From an uncultured Lachnospiraceae bacterium (GTDB taxonomy: Bacteria; Bacillota; Clostridia; Lachnospirales; Lachnospiraceae): a stretch of 6,666 bases of DNA. A program made the position numbers and the translations under genes. Shown piece by piece: positions 1 to 5,680 of this stretch. Position 1 is the first letter of the stretch, and each line of letters starts with the position of its first letter. The stretch lies in assembly GCA_902782715.1 (NCBI GenBank), contig CACZOG010000189.1, forward strand, positions 1 through 6,666, written 5' to 3'. The notes under the pieces were generated by a model. The model did not search any database, had not been told where the DNA came from, and worked only from the letters and a program-made list of their open reading frames with translations.

Positions 1-282
1 CAGCAGCTTATTCCTACAGCAGACGGACGTTCCCGTGTTGCTGCATTCGAAGTTATGCTTGGTAACCACGCTGTTAGAAACCTTATCCGTGAAGGTAAAT
101 CACACCAGTTACAGTCAGTTATGCAGACTAACAGAAAGATGGGTATGATCACAATGGATGAAGCTTTAACACAGCTTTACCTTGAAGGCAAGATCGACCA
201 GGAAATGGTAGTTCAGTTCGCACAGGATCCTGTCGGAATGATCCAGAAACTTGGTCTCAAGGGTGTTCAGGCTCCGCTTTAA
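1..282 (+). CDS. pilT: Type IV pilus retraction ATPase PilT, C-terminal fragment
   Basis: The reading frame is open from base 1 and ends at TAA 280-282, giving the last 93 residues of a protein whose start lies outside the window. The fragment opens with QQLIPTADGRSRVAAFEVML and continues NHAVRNLIREGKSHQLQSVM, which are the highly conserved C-terminal blocks of PilT-family hexameric ATPases; the AIRNLIREGK-type helix is the hallmark that separates PilT from PilB/GspE. PilT sits at the cytoplasmic base of the type IV pilus and powers pilus depolymerisation (twitching, DNA uptake). The ATP-binding motifs are upstream and cannot be checked. The fragment ends KLGLKGVQAPL, a normal PilT tail length. 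Arginine codons are mixed (three CGT, two AGA), unlike the AGA/AGG-rich genes that follow, which may reflect higher expression. A strong terminator follows 22 bases after the stop, so pilT is the last gene of its transcript. Confidence 0.95.
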   Translation, partial: QQLIPTADGRSRVAAFEVMLGNHAVRNLIREGKSHQLQSVMQTNRKMGMITMDEALTQLYLEGKIDQEMVVQFAQDPVGMIQKLGLKGVQAPL

Positions 283-304
283 TATTGAAAATGATAATGA
301 AATT

Positions 305-333
305 ACGGGTGAGCATATGCTTGCCCGTTTTTT
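305..333 (+). terminator. Intrinsic terminator of the pilT transcript
   Basis: ACGGGTGAGC (305-314) pairs with GCTTGCCCGT (319-328) around an ATAT loop, with two G-T wobbles, giving a 10-bp GC-rich stem. It runs straight into TTTTTT (328-333) and further T-rich sequence. It lies 22 bases after the pilT stop codon and separates pilT from yifB transcriptionally. This is the only convincing rho-independent terminator in the window. Confidence 0.9.
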
Positions 334-335
334 AT

Positions 336-385
336 TTGATTTTTGGGCTGTTTCTATTGATTTTTAAGTCATTTCTTGCTATTCT
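336..385 (+). promoter_or_regulatory. Candidate sigma-A promoter for yifB-dprA
   Basis: TTGATT (357-362) is followed after 17 bases by TATTCT (380-385), and the -10 is preceded by TG one base upstream (377-378), an extended -10 arrangement. Each hexamer matches consensus at four of six positions. A second TTGATT lies at 336-341. Transcription would start near 392 and leave a leader of about 160 bases before the ATG at 555, which is long for a housekeeping gene. The whole 334-540 stretch is AT-rich, so a chance match is possible. I see no other gene or recognisable riboswitch between the terminator and yifB. Confidence 0.4.
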
Positions 386-541
386 TCAAACAAGCAGAAA
401 ATTTAAATATCTATTTATCTTATTCTCTGTAAATCTATTTTTTTAAGTCTCTGCTTATTTCCACATTTTTATTTTTTAAGACATGCGTTACGAATGTAGT
501 GCTTTATTTTCGTATGGTCTTTTTTCATTAAAATTAAACAC

Positions 542-548
542 AGGAGGG
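542..548 (+). promoter_or_regulatory. Strong ribosome binding site fixing the yifB start at 555
   Basis: AGGAGGG is a near-perfect Shine-Dalgarno sequence lying 6 bases before ATG 555. The same reading frame can be extended upstream to an ATG at 483, but that codon has no Shine-Dalgarno sequence, and the extra 24 residues would run through this site and do not resemble the family N-terminus. The start at 555 is therefore preferred. Confidence 0.9.
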
Positions 549-554
549 TTAACT

Positions 555-2099
555 ATGGTCAGTTACGTGTACTCCGGAACCGTTTGCGGTCTAGACAGTT
601 TTATCATCTGCGTCGAGACTGATGCATCAAGCGGTCTGCCGGGTTTTGAAATGGTCGGAATGCTCAATTCCGAAGTTAAGGAGGCGAAAGAAAGAGTAAA
701 GGTTGCACTTAAGAATAACGGATATCCGATTCCTGCTCTGAAAATAACTGTAAATCTTTCACCTGCAAATATAAGAAAAAACGGAACCAAATTTGATCTG
801 CCGATCGCCGTTTCTCTTTTGACTGCGATGGGTGTTGTCGAACAGGATAAGGTTAACAACATTTTATTTCTCGGAGAACTGGGACTTGACGGGGAACTGA
901 GATTCGTAAACGGTGTTCTTCCGATAGCCATAAAGGCAAAAGAACTTGGATATAAGAAGATCATTCTTCCTAAAAGCAATGCTAAAGAAGCTGCCGCGAT
1001 AGGAGGGATCGATATAATCGGAATGGACAGTCTTTTGGATGCCCTAAGGTATCTGACATTAGATGAAAAAGAACAGAACGTGGATTATCCTCCGGAAAAA
1101 GTTAATACCGATGAATTGTTTGCAAAGAATCAGTATGATTACAATGTTGATTTTGCAGACATTAACGGTCAGAAGGAACTTAAACGAGCATGCTTGATAG
1201 CAGCTGCGGGATTCCATCATATGCTAATAGTAGGACCGCCGGGCTGCGGCAAAACAATGGCAGCCAAAAGGATTCCGACAATACTGCCTCCTTTATCTTA
1301 TGAGGAAAGTCTTGAAGTCAGTAAGATCTATTCGGTATCGGGATTCATCAAAGAATTCGATTCTCTTGTTGTAAAACGTCCTTTCAATTCACCGCATCAT
1401 ACAATAACAGAAAATGCCTTATCGGGTGGAGGCAATATTCCGAAACCCGGTGTTATTTCTCTGTCTCACAGAGGTGTTCTTTTTCTTGATGAAGCTGTTC
1501 ATTTTGACAGAAGAGTTCTGGAGATATTAAGGCAGCCTTTGGAAGACAGAAAGATCACGATAAACAGAAATAACGGAACTTACGAATATCCGTCGGATTT
1601 TATGCTCATCTGTGCGATAAATCCATGTCCCTGCGGATTCTTTCCCGACAGGAATAAGTGTCGATGCACCGATAGTCAGATAAAGAATTATCTAAGTAAA
1701 ATGTCCGGACCTATTTTGGACAGGATAGATATCTGTGTTCAGACTGAAGCTATCGATTATGACAATCTAAAATATAAGAACGATTCGGAAAGCTCGGAAT
1801 CTATGCGCGAAAAGATAATGAAAGCCAGAGCGATACAGGAAGAAAGATTTAAGTTTAGCAGAACGAGATTTAACAGTGAAATGGATGTTAATGAAATAGA
1901 GGAGTACTGCAGGCTTGATAAAAAAGATGAAGTATTTCTTGAAAAGGCTTTCAGAATGATGGACTTAAGTGCAAGAGCTTATCATAAGACATTAAGAGTG
2001 GCGAGAACTCTGGCTGATCTTGACGGATGCGAGAGGATTGGGAAGACTCATTTAAGCGAAGCTCTTAATTACAGGATTAATAACGACTTTTTTATATAG
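555..2099 (+). CDS. yifB: YifB/ComM family Mg-chelatase-like AAA+ ATPase
   Basis: A 514-residue protein, a normal length for the YifB/ComM family, with all three domains. Residues ~1-130 form the ChlI/Lon-like S5-fold domain (GLPGFEMVGM, then the ITVNLSPANIRKNGTKFDLP block). Residues ~195-400 form the AAA+ Mg-chelatase core: Walker A GPPGCGKT (227-234), Walker B GVLFLDE (307-313), a four-cysteine cluster CPC...CRC (C358, C360, C369, C371) and SGPILDRID (384-392) with the expected arginine R390. The C-terminal helical domain carries SARAYHKTLRVARTLADLDG. After Walker B most relatives read DELPEF; here it is DEAVHF, a small deviation that leaves the catalytic acids intact. Proteobacterial ComM is a hexameric helicase that drives branch migration during integration of transformed DNA. 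Whether this homologue does the same is inferred; the family also occurs in non-competent bacteria. The gene is 14 bases upstream of dprA and surely cotranscribed with it. Confidence 0.95.
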   Translation: MVSYVYSGTVCGLDSFIICVETDASSGLPGFEMVGMLNSEVKEAKERVKVALKNNGYPIPALKITVNLSPANIRKNGTKFDLPIAVSLLTAMGVVEQDKVNNILFLGELGLDGELRFVNGVLPIAIKAKELGYKKIILPKSNAKEAAAIGGIDIIGMDSLLDALRYLTLDEKEQNVDYPPEKVNTDELFAKNQYDYNVDFADINGQKELKRACLIAAAGFHHMLIVGPPGCGKTMAAKRIPTILPPLSYEESLEVSKIYSVSGFIKEFDSLVVKRPFNSPHHTITENALSGGGNIPKPGVISLSHRGVLFLDEAVHFDRRVLEILRQPLEDRKITINRNNGTYEYPSDFMLICAINPCPCGFFPDRNKCRCTDSQIKNYLSKMSGPILDRIDICVQTEAIDYDNLKYKNDSESSESMREKIMKARAIQEERFKFSRTRFNSEMDVNEIEEYCRLDKKDEVFLEKAFRMMDLSARAYHKTLRVARTLADLDGCERIGKTHLSEALNYRINNDFFI

Positions 2100-2113
2100 A
2101 TACGGAGGGCGAT

Positions 2114-3352
2114 ATGATCACAAACGAAGATATTTATGCATATATATTTAAACATCAGGGACTGGGTGAAAGATCGGCGATCAAACTTTGCAGAATCGCA
2201 GGTTCTTTTGAGAATATAATCAATACGGATTTTGAAACGATACTTTTGGACCGACTTTTGGGAGGCGGACAGGATGATGCTGATCTGGAACATGTTAATC
2301 TGAACAGATTAAAAATCATTATTGATAAGATTATAAAAGACGAAGACAGACTTATAGATGAAGCGAGGATATTCTTTTCGAATCTTTTGGCAAGGAAAAT
2401 AGAATGGACACATCTTACTGCTTCCGATTATCCCAAAAGACTTCTTAATATTCCCGATCCGCCGTTGATGCTTTTTTATAAAGGAAGACTTCCGAAAGAA
2501 AACGAATTAAGTCTGGCCATAGTCGGAGCGAGGGAATGTTCTTCGTACGGAGAAAAAGTGGCAGGCATGTTTTCCAAAGAATTAAGCGTGGAAGGAGTGC
2601 AGATCATAAGCGGAATGGCAAGGGGTATAGACGGGATTGCGCAAAGGAGTGCGGTCGATGTCTCGGGTTCAACTTTTGGCGTACTCGGATGCGGAGTCGA
2701 TGTTGTTTATCCAAAAGAAAATGCAGATATATTTGAAACGATCCTTGATAAGGGCGGACTTATAAGTGAATTTGAACCGGGTACTCAGCCGTTAAGAAGA
2801 TTCTTTCCTTCACGAAACAGGGTGATCTCCGGTTTGTCGGATGCTGTTCTTGTTGTCGAAGCCAGGAAAAGAAGCGGCACATATATTACCGTCACGCAGG
2901 CTCTTGAACAGGGAAGGGAAGTGTATGCGGTTCCCGGAAGGATAACAGATGCGCTGTCGGACGGCTGTAATAATCTTATTGCATCAGGGGCAGGCATTGC
3001 GGTCTCGCCCGAAGATGTTTTAAGGGAACTTAGAAATACTTCGGTATTCAGACCGATTTATGATTCTTACAGGTCTGAATGCAGGGAATATTATGAAGAG
3101 ATATCTCAGATGATAGATGACTGCGATTACGAGGAAACGGATCCTGATGAAACAGAGAACAAAGAGGAAAACTCCGTAAAAGATCTGATCCTATCTTTTA
3201 TAAAGCAAAACGATCTGAGCGCTGATGCGATCTATTCAAGATTGGAAGGCAGATATGATTTTGAAGTGGTTCTTTTAAGTCTTATTGAACTTGAAACGGA
3301 AAAGCGGATAAGAAAAACAGGCTGCAGATACGGCATAGTTCAGAATCATTGA
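2114..3352 (+). CDS. dprA: DNA-processing protein DprA (Smf), RecA loader
   Basis: A 412-residue protein starting at ATG 2114, with GGAGGG at 2104-2109. The N-terminal ~75 residues form a helical, SAM-like region. Then comes the family signature SDYPKRL followed by PPLMLFYKG. The Rossmann-fold core starts at about residue 130: VGARECSSYG (137-146), SGMARGID (166-173), VLGCGVDVVYP, FFPSRNRVISGLSDAVLVVEA (R234-N235-R236) and ALEQGREVYAVPG. This fold binds single-stranded DNA and loads RecA onto incoming transforming DNA. Residues ~326-354 form a strongly acidic linker (13 Asp/Glu in 29 residues), followed by a C-terminal DprA winged-helix domain (~355-410). Function in transformation is established for homologues in Streptococcus, Bacillus and Helicobacter; here it is inferred. 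In many Bacillota dprA is followed by topA, but here birA follows after 93 bases under a new promoter. Confidence 0.96.
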   Translation: MITNEDIYAYIFKHQGLGERSAIKLCRIAGSFENIINTDFETILLDRLLGGGQDDADLEHVNLNRLKIIIDKIIKDEDRLIDEARIFFSNLLARKIEWTHLTASDYPKRLLNIPDPPLMLFYKGRLPKENELSLAIVGARECSSYGEKVAGMFSKELSVEGVQIISGMARGIDGIAQRSAVDVSGSTFGVLGCGVDVVYPKENADIFETILDKGGLISEFEPGTQPLRRFFPSRNRVISGLSDAVLVVEARKRSGTYITVTQALEQGREVYAVPGRITDALSDGCNNLIASGAGIAVSPEDVLRELRNTSVFRPIYDSYRSECREYYEEISQMIDDCDYEETDPDETENKEENSVKDLILSFIKQNDLSADAIYSRLEGRYDFEVVLLSLIELETEKRIRKTGCRYGIVQNH

Positions 3353-3370
3353 TCGTATGAATATAATTCG

Positions 3371-3399
3371 TTGACGGCTTATATTTATGCATATATTAT
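3371..3399 (+). promoter_or_regulatory. Sigma-A promoter for birA-thiN
   Basis: TTGACG (3371-3376) and TATTAT (3394-3399) are separated by exactly 17 bases, each hexamer one mismatch from consensus. This is the best promoter match in the window. It lies 18 bases after the dprA stop and predicts transcription from about 3406, giving a leader of about 40 bases to birA. No terminator is visible between dprA and this promoter, so read-through from dprA is possible. Confidence 0.75.
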
Positions 3400-3421
3400 T
3401 AATTAGGTATGTAATAAAGTG

Positions 3422-3436
3422 AAACTTTGAAAGTTT
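3422..3436 (+). repeat. Perfect inverted repeat in the birA leader
   Basis: AAACTTT-G-AAAGTTT is a perfect 7-bp inverted repeat with a one-base centre, located about 16 bases downstream of the predicted transcription start and 9 bases before the birA ATG. It could be a repressor operator or a small RNA hairpin (AAACT/AGTTT around TTGAA). It contains GAAAG (3429-3433), the only Shine-Dalgarno-like stretch near birA, so a hairpin would also mask the ribosome binding site. AT-rich context makes chance formation possible. Confidence 0.4.
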
Positions 3437-3445
3437 ACGATAAAC

Positions 3446-4234
3446 ATGATAAAAGAAACAACTTTAAATAACTTAATCGAATACCTTGATGAGATCGATT
3501 CCACCAATGAAGAAGCTAAAAGAAGAATCTTAAAAGGGATCAACGAGGATTTTGCTTTGGTGGCTTCCTCGCAAACTGCGGGAAAGGGCAGGAAAGGAAG
3601 AAGCTTTTATTCTCCTAAAGATACGGGGCTTTATCTTACCTTTACGCATTTTAGTGAAGAAGGTCTTGAAGATAATCTTAAGGTTACAACCGCTTCGTCC
3701 GTTATCGTAAAAAGAGCTGTTAAAAAAATTCTTAATATTGATTGCGGAATCAAGTGGGTTAACGATCTTTATTATAATGACAGGAAGATCTGCGGGATCT
3801 TATGCGAATGCATGTTTAAAGATTCTTTTGGTACAAAAAGAAATGCCATCATTACGGGAATCGGGATCAATCTTTCTACAGACTGCTTTCCCGAGGACAT
3901 ATCATCCAAGGCAGGCTCGCTGATCAGCGTTGAGAGAACGCAATATCCGGATAACAAAGATCCGGTAAGTGTCAATCTTATCAGAGAAAAACTTGCAGAT
4001 GAGATCGTCTCGGGCCTTAAAGAATTCTTTTTAAACAGAGACTTGACCTTGTACATGGAAGAATATCTTTTATCTTCGATAGTTTTGGGAAGGGAAGTAG
4101 AACTAAGCGATGCGAAAGGCATTTTTGCAAAAGGAGTTGTTGAAGGTTTTACAAACGACGGCGAACTGATACTTAAAGAAAATGGTTCCGGAAAGATCAT
4201 CAATTCGGGTGAAATAAGTCTTGTGATCCTATAA
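3446..4234 (+). CDS. birA: Biotin--protein ligase, monofunctional (no HTH)
   Basis: A 262-residue biotin-[biotin carboxyl carrier protein] ligase, which makes biotinyl-AMP and transfers biotin to a lysine of carboxylases and decarboxylases. The catalytic domain starts almost at once: DSTN (18-21), the biotin/ATP loop SSQTAGKGRKGRSFYSP (41-57; the arginine matching E. coli R118 is R49; the canonical GRGRRGR reads GKGRKGR), KWVNDLYY (103-110, usually KWPND), DRKICGILCE (112-121) and GIGINL (138-143). A small C-terminal SH3-like domain (~213-262) ends GKIINSGEISL. The N-terminal winged helix of bifunctional BirA (E. coli protein about 320 residues) is absent, so this enzyme should not repress biotin genes itself. 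A stop lies six codons upstream with no other ATG/GTG/TTG, so ATG 3446 is the only reasonable start despite a very weak ribosome binding site. thiN follows after 18 bases and is probably cotranscribed. Confidence 0.93.
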   Translation: MIKETTLNNLIEYLDEIDSTNEEAKRRILKGINEDFALVASSQTAGKGRKGRSFYSPKDTGLYLTFTHFSEEGLEDNLKVTTASSVIVKRAVKKILNIDCGIKWVNDLYYNDRKICGILCECMFKDSFGTKRNAIITGIGINLSTDCFPEDISSKAGSLISVERTQYPDNKDPVSVNLIREKLADEIVSGLKEFFLNRDLTLYMEEYLLSSIVLGREVELSDAKGIFAKGVVEGFTNDGELILKENGSGKIINSGEISLVIL

Positions 4235-4237
4235 AGT

Positions 4238-4243
4238 TAAGGG
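4238..4243 (+). promoter_or_regulatory. Ribosome binding site deciding the thiN start
   Basis: TAAGGG (4238-4243) matches the 5' part of the TAAGGAGG consensus. It is only 3 bases from an in-frame GTG at 4247 but 9 bases from ATG 4253. The spacing favours ATG 4253, which also gives the usual short N-terminus MKRCVIVG; starting at GTG would merely add two residues (MK). Confidence 0.65.
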
Positions 4244-4252
4244 AATGTGAAA

Positions 4253-4879
4253 ATGAAAAGATGTGTAATAGTCGGCAGTGCCTCCATAAATGATTACGCA
4301 AGGATAAAAGAATATATAAAAGAAGATGATTATGCCGTTTACTGCGACGGTGGATTAAAACATCTCGAGGGCTTGGGAAAAAGGCCTGATCTGATAGTCG
4401 GAGACTTTGACTCTCATGAAAACCCTCACCTTGATGTTGAAACGATCGTTCTTCCCTGTGTCAAAGACGATACAGATACAAGTTTTGCTTTTAAAGAATG
4501 CATAAAACGCGGGTTTGATCATTTTGTTTTTCTCGGATGCGTAGGAGAGAGACTCGATCATACACTTGGAAATGTATCATTTCTTATTAAGATCAAAGAC
4601 CTTGGCCTGAATGGCGTTATGATTGACGATTATTCTCTAATGTGCGTCGTGGGAGACGACGGAGAGACTGTTGATGACAGTTTTTCTTTCTTTTCGCTTA
4701 TTTCCTTAAGCGACAAATGCGAAGGCGTGACGATCAGGGATGCGAAATATCCGCTTGAGGATGCTGTGATCGATTCCGGTTTTCAATACGCTGTCAGCAA
4801 TGAGGTTATCAAAGGAAAAGAGTCAAAAGTGACGGTAAAAAAAGGAAATCTTCTTCTTATTAAAATATGTGACAAATAA
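4253..4879 (+). CDS. thiN: Thiamine pyrophosphokinase
   Basis: A 208-residue protein from ATG 4253 (210 residues if GTG 4247 is used), the usual size for ThiN/YloS-type thiamine pyrophosphokinase (thiamine + ATP to thiamine diphosphate + AMP, cytosolic). Signatures in order: CDGG (31-34), PDLIVGDFDS (45-54), KDDTDTSFA (71-79), LGCVGERLDHTLGN (94-107), the last usually GGxGxRxDH, with the first Gly replaced by Leu here. These hold the acidic residues that bind Mg-ATP (D51, D53, D73, D75) and the R-x-D-H loop. The C-terminal half forms the thiamin-binding beta-sandwich (SLISLSDKCEGVTIRDAKYP; SNEVIKGKESKVTVKKGNLL). In Bacillus thiN usually sits with rpe and rsgA; here it lies 18 bases behind birA, so two cofactor genes share a transcript. 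No TPP riboswitch precedes it. No T-tract terminator follows the stop codon. Confidence 0.93.
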   Translation: MKRCVIVGSASINDYARIKEYIKEDDYAVYCDGGLKHLEGLGKRPDLIVGDFDSHENPHLDVETIVLPCVKDDTDTSFAFKECIKRGFDHFVFLGCVGERLDHTLGNVSFLIKIKDLGLNGVMIDDYSLMCVVGDDGETVDDSFSFFSLISLSDKCEGVTIRDAKYPLEDAVIDSGFQYAVSNEVIKGKESKVTVKKGNLLLIKICDK

Positions 4880-4895
4880 AAGACAATTAAAAGAA

Positions 4896-4912
4896 TTTTA
4901 AGTTGCTTAAAA
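4896..4912 (+). repeat. Perfect inverted repeat upstream of the lipoprotein gene
   Basis: TTTTAAG-TTG-CTTAAAA is a perfect 7-bp inverted repeat with a 3-base loop, 17 bases after the thiN stop. It is followed by CATCAAAAAAAT rather than a run of T, so it is not a good + strand terminator. Its right arm overlaps the likely -35 of the next promoter, so an operator role is equally possible. Confidence 0.4.
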
Positions 4913-4936
4913 CATCAAAAAAATATAATATATAAT
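4907..4936 (+). promoter_or_regulatory. Candidate promoter of the lipoprotein gene
   Basis: Two perfect TATAAT hexamers lie at 4924-4929 and 4931-4936. TTAAAA (4907-4912) is 18 bases upstream of the second; TTGCTT (4903-4908) is 15 bases upstream of the first. The -10 boxes are strong and the -35 boxes weak. Transcription would start near 4943, about 27 bases before ATG 4970, which has AAGGG at 4959-4963. Confidence 0.5.
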
Positions 4937-4969
4937 TGTTGCTTATGTTGTAAAAAGAAAGGGAAAACT

Positions 4970-5527
4970 ATGAAAACAATAATTAAACGTTCCTTAACTC
5001 TGATTTCCGTTGTTGCTCTGACTTTGTCTCTGTCAGGCTGCAGTGTTTTGGGATTATTCGGAATGGATAAGAATATTGAGAAGAGACAGGCGCTTGAAGA
5101 TTACGGATATTCTTTGGGTGAGGACAGTATATACTGGGATTCCATGCAGATCACAGCAAATTCTTTTACCGACTCTATGGATATTAAGGAACTGACTTTC
5201 GCAATGAAATCACTGATTCCCGATCTGGATAAGATACTTGAAAATGCGAAGAACAGAAATGCTAATATAGAAGATCCCGAGATCAAGGATATCGATGACA
5301 GTTATGTTGCATTTGTTACATCCATGAGAAACGGATACCAGATCGTTGTTGAAGCTGTGGATGAAAATGATGAGAAGAAGTTTAATACAGGCGTAAATCA
5401 GGTAATGTCCTGTTATGATGATGCTTCCGAATATGTCAGAAAACTGAAAGAATTCTGTGAAAAATACAATATTGAAACTAACGAAGCACTTGAAAGACTT
5501 GAAAGCAAATTGGAGAATTTTAAGTAA
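4970..5527 (+). CDS. Small helical lipoprotein of unknown function
   Basis: A 185-residue protein with a classical lipoprotein signal peptide: basic MKTIIKR start, hydrophobic core (9-21) and lipobox LSGC ending at C24, the residue expected to be lipidated. It should be anchored to the outer face of the cytoplasmic membrane. The mature part (~160 residues) is charged, predominantly helical to the eye and rich in Asp/Glu/Lys, with no transmembrane segment after the signal. The last ~40 residues (YVRKLKEFCEK, then NEALERLESKLENFK) look like an amphipathic or coiled-coil helix. Two extra cysteines, C148 and C163, could form a disulfide. I recognise no family and no catalytic motif. It has its own promoter and ribosome binding site, 90 bases after thiN and 153 bases before pilB. 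Its place beside pilB makes a role at the pilus or cell envelope possible, but only by position. Confidence 0.85.
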   Translation: MKTIIKRSLTLISVVALTLSLSGCSVLGLFGMDKNIEKRQALEDYGYSLGEDSIYWDSMQITANSFTDSMDIKELTFAMKSLIPDLDKILENAKNRNANIEDPEIKDIDDSYVAFVTSMRNGYQIVVEAVDENDEKKFNTGVNQVMSCYDDASEYVRKLKEFCEKYNIETNEALERLESKLENFK

Positions 5528-5579
5528 AAAAATCTCAAAAAAATGTTTTTCATAAACAATTTATAAAATCTTAAAAAAA
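5526..5579 (+). other. A-tract-rich, probably curved DNA upstream of the pilB promoter
   Basis: Runs of A or T lie at 5526-5532, 5537-5543, 5546-5550, 5565-5568 and 5573-5579, several spaced roughly one helical turn apart. This region ends just upstream of the weak pilB -35 and could serve as a UP element or bend. It also overlaps the end of the lipoprotein gene. No terminator with a stable stem is visible here. Confidence 0.4.
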
Positions 5580-5582
5580 GTA

Positions 5583-5611
5583 TTTATTTATATCGTGATT
5601 TATGCGATAAT
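5583..5611 (+). promoter_or_regulatory. Candidate extended -10 promoter of pilB
   Basis: GATAAT (5606-5611) differs from TATAAT at one position and is preceded by TGC (5603-5605), an extended -10. The matching -35 position (5583-5588, TTTATT, 17-base spacer) is poor, as often seen with extended -10 promoters. Transcription would start near 5618, 63 bases before the ATG. TATCG (5591-5595) and CGATA (5605-5609) form a 5-bp inverted repeat that overlaps the -10 and could be a regulator site. Confidence 0.5.
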
Positions 5612-5616
5612 ACAAA

Positions 5617-5675
5617 GGTGTATGAGTTTGCGTTTTGAGCAAAATGCATACCCGCACAAAAACAATCAGGGGTAT
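5617..5675 (+). promoter_or_regulatory. Structured pilB leader with alternative pairings at the RBS
   Basis: GCGTTTT (5630-5636) pairs with AAAATGC (5641-5647) around GAGC, with one G-T wobble. The adjacent ATACCC (5648-5653) can pair either with GTAT near the mRNA 5' end (5620-5623, plus GG 5617-5618 if T5619 bulges) or, over six perfect pairs, with GGGTAT (5670-5675). The latter overlaps the Shine-Dalgarno sequence AGGGG (5668-5672; 8 bases before ATG 5681). The two pairings exclude each other, as in translational switches. No known riboswitch consensus matched by eye. Confidence 0.4.
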
Positions 5676-5680
5676 TTAAA

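Noticed and set aside
483..554. Upstream in-frame ATG start for yifB
   Set aside because: No ribosome binding site; the extension translates through the strong AGGAGGG at 542-548 and does not resemble the family N-terminus.
563..979. 138-codon minus-strand reading frame
   Set aside because: Antisense shadow of the conserved N-terminal domain of yifB; no ribosome binding site and a composition typical of a reverse-frame artefact.
2069..2293. 74-codon minus-strand reading frame across the yifB-dprA junction
   Set aside because: Overlaps two well-supported genes and covers the dprA ribosome binding site; no recognisable protein.
3446..3520. Bifunctional BirA repressor
   Set aside because: The catalytic domain begins within the first 20 residues; there is no room for a winged-helix domain.
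3772..4203. 143-codon minus-strand reading frame
   Set aside because: Lies wholly inside birA, whose protein is clearly conserved; Ser/Pro/Leu-rich nonsense sequence.
5544..5558. Hairpin TGTTT-TTCAT-AAACA as a terminator of the lipoprotein gene
   Set aside because: Only 5 AT-rich base pairs and no following T tract.
5600..5611. SigD/FliA-type promoter (GCGATAAT resembling GCCGATAA)
   Set aside because: No TAAA -35 element at the required distance; an extended -10 sigma-A promoter explains the site better.
5617..5680. c-di-GMP (GEMM) or preQ1 riboswitch in the pilB leader
   Set aside because: The conserved core sequences of these classes are not present and the leader is shorter than a GEMM aptamer; only a generic switch-like pairing can be supported.
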